A DNA stretch of 64,000 nucleotides, taken from positions 62,001-126,000 of the forward strand of contig CAJTQV010000006.1 in assembly GCA_910578385.1 (NCBI GenBank). Reading direction: 5' to 3'. Of the stretch, positions 58,381 to 64,000 are shown piece after piece. Origin of the DNA: an uncultured Muribaculaceae bacterium (lineage in GTDB: Bacteria > Bacteroidota > Bacteroidia > Bacteroidales > Muribaculaceae). The notes beneath the pieces are model-generated. The model searched no databases. It was not told the origin of the DNA and saw only the letters and a list, made by a program, of their open reading frames with translations. The first letter of the stretch is position 1; the number at the start of each line of letters is the position of its first letter. Both the position numbers and the translations under genes were made by a program.

Positions 58381-59865
58381 TTTGAACCAGCCGGATTTGG
58401 AGATTGAGAGCATGGCGCCGAAGGAGTTGCCGAGCAGGGAGCCGTGGTCGCCGGCGAGCGAGAGGGAGGCTTCCCAGCCACGGAGCTTGCGCGGGTGGTA
58501 CTTCACTTCGGCGAGCCAGCTGAAGTTGTTCTCAGGGTGCTGGAACGGTTTGTTATAAGTTCCCCAGCTGCGTGTATGCGACAGCAGCACACGGTAGCCG
58601 ACAGCCGACGAGGGGTTGCCCTTGAAGCCGATGTGGTGGGAGATGATTCGTGTTGAACGGAATGTGACGTAGTGGTCGGAGTTGTAGACGGGCGATGTAA
58701 GGAGCGGGTTGCCGATTCCCTGGCCCCAGTGCTGCCATCCGTTGTATATATAGTTGTTGTAGTAGTTGTCGCGGCCGGAGATCTGGTAGTTGATGGCGGG
58801 AGTATGGTCCCAGTAGACCGAACCGGCCTGGTCTTTCATATAAAGGAACTCATACAGGATATCTGACACGAAGGGGTTTTCAGGCAGCCGGCCCTGTACT
58901 CCATACAGGCCATCCTTCCAGGGGTAGTCGAAGAAGAGCATTGAGTGGTCTTCGAAGAAATGCTGGTAATATATGCGTGCCATCCAGCCGGAGGGATCCT
59001 GCCATTTTAGCGACATGCTCCAGTTGCCGAGGAAATTACCCTCGACGTTCATCTGCTCGCCGCCGCCTGTATCGGCTCCACCGCTCATCGGAATCAGTGC
59101 CTTGAGCCATGCCTTGAGGTAAGCGGGGTGTTTGTCCCAGCGGCCATCCTTGCCGTTTGTGCCGGGGAACCAGGTCTTTCCGGCGAATTCAGAGTCCATG
59201 ACGAGGCCGAGCTCACCTTCGAGAGGGAACTTCTCGGCGTTACCGCCTCGGAAGTATATCGCGCGCGAGCAATACATTGTGCCGAGCGTGTAGTCATAGT
59301 CCTTGCTTGCCCAACGTTTGAGCCACCAGTCGTCGGTGAACATTCCGTAGGCCACGTGTCCCTTGATGGCGAACATTTCCTTGCAGCCCCAGACGTTGGC
59401 ATAGTCGAAGATGCCGATGCGTACCTGCGGAATCGGGTGCGCGTTCCAGCCCTGAGTCAGTGATCCGGATGACAGGTCCCGGTCGAGGAAGCCGTCGGAG
59501 ATCTCCTTGGCGCCGATCATCGCGTCGAGGCAGCGGTAGCGGACCTCGGCATATAGCTGCTGTGGCATGAAGGTGGACTGGGTGCGGTGGCCGACACCCA
59601 TGTCGATGCCCGCTCCCCACGAGAAGCGCGATTCGCGGTCCATGTCCTTGAATGCGGAAAGGCGCAGCCAGAGGTTGTTGCGTTCGAGCGAAGAGAAGCC
59701 GTAGCGGTTTGCCTGAAGCCAGAACGGGTTGTGGGCACCGTCGGAGAGCGAGACCGCGAATTCGGCACGGTAACGTATGGAGTCGTTCCATTCAGCCGAA
59801 GCCGAAGCGGGGGCGAGAGCCGCGGCACCAGAAAGGAGAGCGGCAAGAATATATTTGAGCCTCAT
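58378..59865 (-). CDS. Capsule assembly Wzi family outer-membrane protein
   Basis: 495 residues with a signal peptide (MRLKYILAALLSGAAALAPASASA). The mature part is a long run of alternating amphipathic strands typical of an 18-strand outer-membrane barrel, opening with YRAEFAVSLSDGAHNPFWLQANRYGFSSLERNN, a Wzi-like region. Wzi helps anchor capsular polysaccharide to the cell surface in enterobacteria; Bacteroidales relatives have similar placement near glycan genes. It ends in VLLSHTRSWGTYNKP and a terminal strand with KSGWFK. Confidence 0.8.
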   Translation of the reverse strand: MRLKYILAALLSGAAALAPASASAEWNDSIRYRAEFAVSLSDGAHNPFWLQANRYGFSSLERNNLWLRLSAFKDMDRESRFSWGAGIDMGVGHRTQSTFMPQQLYAEVRYRCLDAMIGAKEISDGFLDRDLSSGSLTQGWNAHPIPQVRIGIFDYANVWGCKEMFAIKGHVAYGMFTDDWWLKRWASKDYDYTLGTMYCSRAIYFRGGNAEKFPLEGELGLVMDSEFAGKTWFPGTNGKDGRWDKHPAYLKAWLKALIPMSGGADTGGGEQMNVEGNFLGNWSMSLKWQDPSGWMARIYYQHFFEDHSMLFFDYPWKDGLYGVQGRLPENPFVSDILYEFLYMKDQAGSVYWDHTPAINYQISGRDNYYNNYIYNGWQHWGQGIGNPLLTSPVYNSDHYVTFRSTRIISHHIGFKGNPSSAVGYRVLLSHTRSWGTYNKPFQHPENNFSWLAEVKYHPRKLRGWEASLSLAGDHGSLLGNSFGAMLSISKSGWFK

Positions 59866-59960
59866 AAAGTCTAAAAATCGTTAAAAAACTTAAATCGTGA
59901 GTGCAAAATTACAAATAAAACCCAATAAAACACGCAGAAAACAATATTTTTTCAAAATGA

Positions 59961-59992
59961 TTTGGTGAAAAAGAAAAAAATCACTACTTTTG
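59961..59992 (+). promoter_or_regulatory. Promoter of the tRNA-Glu / rpsT / tRNA-Glu unit
   Basis: TTTG (59961-59964), 20-bp spacer, TACTTTTG (59985-59992), a perfect consensus. Predicted start about 59999, some 35 nt before the first tRNA. Confidence 0.8.
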
Positions 59993-60032
59993 CAGTCGCA
60001 AAATGCGCCGAGGTGTGCAGTTGCAGTCAAGT

Positions 60033-60104
60033 GGCCCATTCGTCTATCGGTTAGGACGAGAGATTTTCATTCTCTAAAGAGCAGTTCGACTCTGCTATGG
60101 GCTA
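60033..60104 (+). tRNA. tRNA-Glu (anticodon TTC), copy 1
   Basis: Full cloverleaf: acceptor GGCCCAT / ATGGGCT with one G-T pair, D arm with GGTTAGGACG, anticodon stem AGAGA / TCTCT around loop TTTTCAT (anticodon TTC), T arm GCAG-TTCGACT-CTGC. The CCA tail is encoded at 60105-60107. Confidence 0.95.
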
Positions 60105-60142
60105 CCAATAAACAAATATCGACACAAAAGAAATTTTTAGAA

Positions 60143-60397
60143 ATGGCAAATCATAAATCGTCATTAAAAAGAATTCGCCAGGCGGAGAAGAGAAGACTTG
60201 AGAACCGTTACTGGGCAAAGACAGCGAGAAACGCAGTGCGCCGCGTGCGCAAGATGACCGACAAGGCAGAGGCAGAGGCAGCCTACAACAAGATCAGCAG
60301 CCTCCTTCAGCGTCTTGGTCGCAAGAACGTTATCTCGAAGAACAAGGCTGCGAACCTTTGCAGCGGTTTGGCGAAGCATATCAACAAGCTTGGTTAA
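60143..60397 (+). CDS. rpsT: 30S ribosomal protein S20
   Basis: 84 residues, typical of bS20: MANHKSSLKRIRQAEKRR, then KTARNAVRRVRKM and the C-terminal NKAANLCSGLAKHINKL. A basic helical-bundle protein binding 16S rRNA helix 44 and the 5' domain. It lies between two identical tRNA-Glu genes, so tRNA processing would release its mRNA. The frame starts at 59990 but the S20 start at 60143 is unambiguous. Confidence 0.97.
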   Translation: MANHKSSLKRIRQAEKRRLENRYWAKTARNAVRRVRKMTDKAEAEAAYNKISSLLQRLGRKNVISKNKAANLCSGLAKHINKLG

Positions 60398-60471
60398 AGA
60401 CATAATCGCCGGCTCGGGGATACGGAATGAAAAAACCGTATAAGGCAGATTCCCGGCCGAGCGATAGCGTA

Positions 60472-60543
60472 GGCCCATTCGTCTATCGGTTAGGACGAGA
60501 GATTTTCATTCTCTAAAGAGCAGTTCGACTCTGCTATGGGCTA
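60472..60543 (+). tRNA. tRNA-Glu (anticodon TTC), copy 2
   Basis: 72 bases identical to copy 1 at 60033. The gene ends in A followed by CTCC, so, unlike copy 1, CCA is not encoded and must be added post-transcriptionally. Confidence 0.95.
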
Positions 60544-60609
60544 CTCCCCAAATCCATCCTATCCCGGAGGTCGGTGTCAGCATGCTGGTATCGGCCTTCC
60601 ACGCATTTA

Positions 60610-60642
60610 GGCGGGAGCTGAAGCTCTGCGCAGGGACAAATA
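60610..60642 (-). repeat. Family C hairpin, inverted
   Basis: GGGAGCTGAAGCTCTGC then AGGGACAAATAA, the reverse complement of the left-half family C copies. It lies between the second tRNA and the ATP-grasp gene. Confidence 0.75.
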
Positions 60643-60695
60643 ACAGAGACGGGGTGGGGACTTTCCGGGGATGTTTGGTTTGTAATGGCGGCAAG

Positions 60696-61574
60696 ATGAG
60701 AATTGTAAAGAGTCTTTTCAGGAGAGGTGTGAGGCAGTTGAATAAGTGGAGGCTGATTTCGCCTGAGCTTACTTCGCGGCTTCTGTATTTTAATGTGTTC
60801 GGGAGATTTCCGGATATTGATAATCCGAAGGACCTTAATGAGAAGATTCTTGCCCAGGCTTTCCGCGGAGATACCTCGGGCTGGAGCGAGCTTGCCGACA
60901 AGTATGCCGTGAGGGCATATGTGGAGGAGAAGGGGCTCGGCGACATCCTGGTGCCGATGTATGGCGTATGGGACACGGTGGAGGATATTGATTTCGATAG
61001 TCTTCCGGACAGTTTTGTGCTGAAGACTACGGATGGCACCGCAAGGAATATAATTGTAAAGGATAAGTCTTCGTTAAATCCGGAAGCGGTCAGAAAGCAG
61101 CTCCGGAGGTGGATGGATGAGAAGAGGATTAATGATGAGCCTCATTATCAAGGAATCAAACGAAGAATCATTGCAGAGCATCTGCTTGCAACGGATGATG
61201 GGCTGGCTCCGACTGACTATAAGATATATTGCATAGGTGGCCGTGCGGAGTACTGTCTGGCATGTGTGAACCGGGACATGAGGACATTCAGGGGTAATTT
61301 TGCGCTTTTTAAACTTCCGGAATGGAGGAATATCAACGGCATAGCAGAGAATTGGAAAACGGATAAGATGGTGAGACGCCCTGTGCATCTTGAGGCCATG
61401 ATTGATTATGCCGTGCGTCTTGCGGGGGACTTTCCTCTTGTGAGAGTTGATTTTTATGAGGAAGAGGGGAAGGTGTTTTTCGGCGAGATGACATTTACTT
61501 CTTTTGCCGGTCGAGCGGAGGTTTTTACGCAGTCAATGCTTTGCGAAATCGGAGATAAGGTTCAGCTGCGGTAG
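60696..61574 (+). CDS. TupA-like ATP-grasp protein (glycan assembly)
   Basis: 292 residues. Matches the TupA-like ATP-grasp family found in capsule and teichuronopeptide loci: NDPKDLNEKI-type N-terminus (NPKDLNEKILAQAF), FVLKTTDGTARN (ATP lysine), APTDYKIYCIGGRAEYC and FPLVRVDFYEEEGKVFFGEMTFTSFAG with the metal-binding Glu residues. It probably forms an amide bond between a sugar acid and an amino acid. Start at 60696 chosen over 60582, which lies in repeat C. Confidence 0.8.
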   Translation: MRIVKSLFRRGVRQLNKWRLISPELTSRLLYFNVFGRFPDIDNPKDLNEKILAQAFRGDTSGWSELADKYAVRAYVEEKGLGDILVPMYGVWDTVEDIDFDSLPDSFVLKTTDGTARNIIVKDKSSLNPEAVRKQLRRWMDEKRINDEPHYQGIKRRIIAEHLLATDDGLAPTDYKIYCIGGRAEYCLACVNRDMRTFRGNFALFKLPEWRNINGIAENWKTDKMVRRPVHLEAMIDYAVRLAGDFPLVRVDFYEEEGKVFFGEMTFTSFAGRAEVFTQSMLCEIGDKVQLR

Positions 61575-61578
61575 GTCG

Positions 61579-62844
61579 TTATGGGGCTGCTATTGCTGTG
61601 GCTGTCTGTTGTGAAATTTCCGCGCTGTTGAAGCGGGATTGCCAGTTGGCGAGGGCGCGGGCCGACATGGTGGCGCGCAGGCCGGGGTCGAATATGCGCG
61701 GGGAGAGGAGACGGGCGCAGTCTGCGATGGTGATGTCGCGGTCGAAGAGGATGGCGCAGTCGGGGGTGGCGAGTTCGGAGATTGAGCCGACGTCGGTCGA
61801 GATGACCGGTATGGCGTAGGACATGGCCTCGCCCATGCTTATTGGAATTCCTTCGGAATAACTCATCATTATGAACCAGTGCGGGGAACGGGTGGATAAG
61901 CGTCTTTGGATTTCCGCATTGGGTAAAGCTCCTTCGAATTTTACTTTGAAATTGGGAACGGTGATTGCTGCGGCTTTGGTTTCGAGAGCCTCCATGCATT
62001 CGCCGTCGCCTATTATTGTCCAGCGTAGAGGCTTGGCGGGATTAGTGCGGGCGACTTCCGTAAGCACGTCCATTATCATGTCAAGACGTTTGATGGGGTC
62101 GAGGCGTGCTACGGTGAGGAGTTCGAGCGGACCGTCGCAGGGTGGCTGTCCGGATGCGGGGGCATACAGGCGGGTGGAGCCGAGTGGTGCGAGATGGAAG
62201 CGGGAGGCGTGCTCGGGGAAGCGGTGGCGGAAGTAGTTGAGGCCGGCTGCCGAGATTGGGAAAACGTGGTCGATTGAATGGAGAAGCCTGGAGCGGACAC
62301 GGCGCGAGCGGAAGAGCATCTGGTGGTCGTAGATGTCGGAGGTGTGGGCGCGTGTTGACATGTGCCAGCCTTCTTCACGGGCGAGGAGGGCGAGGGCTGC
62401 GGCTGAGTTGTGGAACCATAGGCTGTAGAGCACTGTGTCGGAGGGCGTGAGACTACGACGGCGGGTAATCTTCTTGATGACGCGCTTTATCGTGACAGTG
62501 TTGAGAGCCTGAAACAGCCCTTTTGCCCATTGGGCAGGTGTGCGGGCCTCGCCGACCATCATGCAGAGGGAGCGGAGCACGAAAGGATGAAAGATGTAGA
62601 GGAGCTTGCGCACTCGCGAGTGCACCACCGGATTGTCTGCAAGGGACCAGTCTGCCACAACGCCGTCGGGGAGCCGGGATTCGTAGCCCATGGTGCGCGG
62701 AACGTTCTCGCAGGGAACGAGAATCACGCGGTCGAAATGGCGTCGCAGGGCAGAGAGTTCCGAGTCTACAAAAACCTTTTCCGAGTAAAGGTCGCCCGGA
62801 TATTCGTTGGTGCAATATATGAGACTTCTTTTGTTTTTTTTCAT
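61579..62844 (-). CDS. Glycosyltransferase family 4
   Basis: 421-residue GT-B fold enzyme. N-terminal acceptor domain begins RSLIYCTNEYPGDLYSEKVF. The donor-site motif LTVARLDPIKRLDMIMDVL and the EGIPISMGEAMSYAIPVISTDVGSISEL segment, with the catalytic E-x7-E-type acids, are clear. No membrane segment. It converges on the ATP-grasp gene (4-bp gap) and shares its strand with the GT2 gene upstream. Confidence 0.85.
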   Translation of the reverse strand: MKKNKRSLIYCTNEYPGDLYSEKVFVDSELSALRRHFDRVILVPCENVPRTMGYESRLPDGVVADWSLADNPVVHSRVRKLLYIFHPFVLRSLCMMVGEARTPAQWAKGLFQALNTVTIKRVIKKITRRRSLTPSDTVLYSLWFHNSAAALALLAREEGWHMSTRAHTSDIYDHQMLFRSRRVRSRLLHSIDHVFPISAAGLNYFRHRFPEHASRFHLAPLGSTRLYAPASGQPPCDGPLELLTVARLDPIKRLDMIMDVLTEVARTNPAKPLRWTIIGDGECMEALETKAAAITVPNFKVKFEGALPNAEIQRRLSTRSPHWFIMMSYSEGIPISMGEAMSYAIPVISTDVGSISELATPDCAILFDRDITIADCARLLSPRIFDPGLRATMSARALANWQSRFNSAEISQQTATAIAAP

Positions 62845-62898
62845 CTTGGTGGGAATGACACCGCTTTGGAGGAGACACTTCAGGGGGTGGTACTTTGG

Positions 62899-63882
62899 TC
62901 AGAAGTTATTTTTGTGTGACAGTGCTGCTCTTGCCATCTTCCATAATAACGGATTTGCTGCCAAAAACATATATAACCTTGATTTTGGGGAGAGGGGGAG
63001 GTTGTTTTCCTTGCGGAAGCGGCGGTAGCGGGTCATGCGTTCCTTGCTGCCTGACCGGAAAGCCATTGCGCAGATGTGGGCGGACTGGCGGGTGTAGAAA
63101 CCCTGCATGGCGGATGCCGGAACGCCGAAGTGGCGCTGCATGATGATGGTCTGCCGGGTGGCTCCGAGGGAGTAGTCGAACTTGCGGTTGTAGTCGGTGC
63201 GGTGGGAGATGGAGTCGTGACCAACGGTGTAGTGGAGGGTGACGCGGGGCAGGATTACAATTTTGCCGGCATGGGCCATGGCGAGGATAATCTGCTGGTC
63301 CTCGCAGGTATAGGCGGGGTTGATGAAGATGTCGCGGTGGGCGTTGACCTGAGCCATGAGCATGTCCTTGCGGTAGAGGGCGGTGCAGAGGTGGATCATC
63401 TTTTTTTGTGAGAGCAGGGGGGCGCAGAGTTGACCGGGCGCGTAGGTCTCGATGCCGTCGGGGGCCGGATTGTCGGGATGGCGGTGAGGGTTGAGACCCT
63501 GTTCGTCGCAGCAGAGCCAGTCGGTCGCTACGAGCGAGACGTCGGGGTCATTTTTGATGACTTCAAGCTGAGCCTGGAGTTTGTGCGGGTCTACCCAAAA
63601 GTCGTCGCCGGCGCAGTCGGCGAGGAGGTTGCCGCGGGCGTGGTCGATGCAGTCGAAGTAGTTACGGACCACTCCGAGGTTTTTGTCGCGGCGGAGGTAG
63701 GTGATGCGGTCGGGGAAGCGGGCGGCGTAGTCGCGGCAGATGGCTTCGGTGCCGTCGGAGGAGCAGTCGTCGCCGATGACTATCTCGACTTCGGCCTCGG
63801 TCTGCTGGGCGAGGATGGAGTCGAGGGTCCGGGCGATGGTGGACTGCTGGTTGTAGGTGACTACTATTACTGAGATGGTCAT
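62899..63882 (-). CDS. Glycosyltransferase family 2
   Basis: 327 residues from MTISVIVVTYNQQSTIARTL. GT-A motifs VEIVIGDDCSSDGTEAIC and ADCAGDDFWVDPHKLQAQ (metal-binding D-D), and CEDQQIILAMAHAGKIVILP with the late ED acid pair. The C-terminal helices end in LLWKMARAAL. Located 55 bp upstream of the GT4 gene on the same strand, so probably transcribed together. Start 63882 is preferred; the frame extends to 63906. Confidence 0.87.
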   Translation of the reverse strand: MTISVIVVTYNQQSTIARTLDSILAQQTEAEVEIVIGDDCSSDGTEAICRDYAARFPDRITYLRRDKNLGVVRNYFDCIDHARGNLLADCAGDDFWVDPHKLQAQLEVIKNDPDVSLVATDWLCCDEQGLNPHRHPDNPAPDGIETYAPGQLCAPLLSQKKMIHLCTALYRKDMLMAQVNAHRDIFINPAYTCEDQQIILAMAHAGKIVILPRVTLHYTVGHDSISHRTDYNRKFDYSLGATRQTIIMQRHFGVPASAMQGFYTRQSAHICAMAFRSGSKERMTRYRRFRKENNLPLSPKSRLYMFLAANPLLWKMARAALSHKNNF

Positions 63883-63887
63883 GATAA

Positions 63888-63953
63888 TTCGGGCTTCCGC
63901 CCTCACACAGCTGCGGGGGAGGACGGGGATTTTCGGGCTTCCGCCCTCACACA
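63888..63953 (-). repeat. Two family B repeats upstream of the GT2 gene
   Basis: Copies at 63888-63908 and 63932-63953 (TTCGGGCTTCCGCCCTCACA). Confidence 0.8.
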
Positions 63954-63980
63954 GCTACACCACTGCGGGGTGGGGAGGCG

Positions 63981-64000
63981 GGGCGCGAGGGTGGTCGCGC
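63981..64000 (-). repeat. Family A repeat, copy 9 (cut by window edge)
   Basis: Begins GGGCGCGA-GGGTG-GTCGCGC, right orientation; the second hairpin lies outside the window. Confidence 0.65.

Overview
The window reads as a chromosomal segment from a fairly GC-rich member of the Bacteroidales, probably Muribaculaceae-like. Promoters match the Bacteroidetes TTTG-N19/20-TAnnTTTG consensus, Shine-Dalgarno signals are mostly weak, and the families are typical of that order: long LepB, a PASTA-tailed FtsI, a PCMD-domain protein, a Wzi-like capsule porin, MurE with the DNPR motif of meso-diaminopimelate enzymes, and the mnmG-apt-uvrC run.

Layout. 0-13 kb (minus strand): a WbqC-like edge gene, lepB, dapB, secreted proteins, tatD-like, yidD-rnpA, queG, an RNase H1, pdxB, a membrane protein and rlmL. 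13-30 kb: the division and cell-wall (dcw) cluster, rsmH-ftsL-ftsI-murE-mraY-murD-ftsW-murG-murC-ftsQ-ftsA-ftsZ, with no mraZ in front. 30-35 kb: an aminosugar transaminase with its glycosyltransferase, a divergent glycosyltransferase, a lipopolysaccharide-kinase-like protein and a repeat-bearing lipoprotein. 35.7-41.4 kb (plus strand): ybeY, mnmG, a perfect parS site, apt and uvrC. 41.4-49.6 kb (minus strand): a nine-gene operon described below. 50-60 kb: polyprenyl synthase, rnhB, a flippase, ruvB, an inositol-phosphate phosphatase, a Wzi-like protein, and tRNA-Glu / rpsT / tRNA-Glu. 60.7-64 kb: three glycan-assembly enzymes.

The most striking system is the 41.4-49.6 kb operon. It encodes a type VII (EssC/EccC)-like FtsK ATPase with an N-terminal GYF-like domain, three small proteins that each carry a W-x-D turn like WXG100 proteins, a coiled-coil protein, and an E2-like, a JAMM protease and an E1-like protein (the core of a bacterial ubiquitin-like conjugation pathway), followed by a membrane-anchored OmpA-domain protein. 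The only good promoter upstream lies between two 22-bp perfect inverted repeats whose cores look like tyrosine-recombinase sites (9-bp arms, 7-bp spacer). In the orientation given, this promoter points away from the operon and straight into an intrinsic terminator. I infer an invertible ON/OFF switch, captured here in the OFF state.

The window also appears to span the replication origin region. Four dispersed intergenic repeat families all change orientation between about 35.4 and 50.9 kb although genes on both sides are largely on the minus strand; base composition by eye shifts from C-rich to G-rich on the plus strand; and a perfect parS lies at 38.08 kb. The same repeat families have entered genes: dapB, rnpA, the LPS-kinase-like gene and others carry in-frame repeat blocks.
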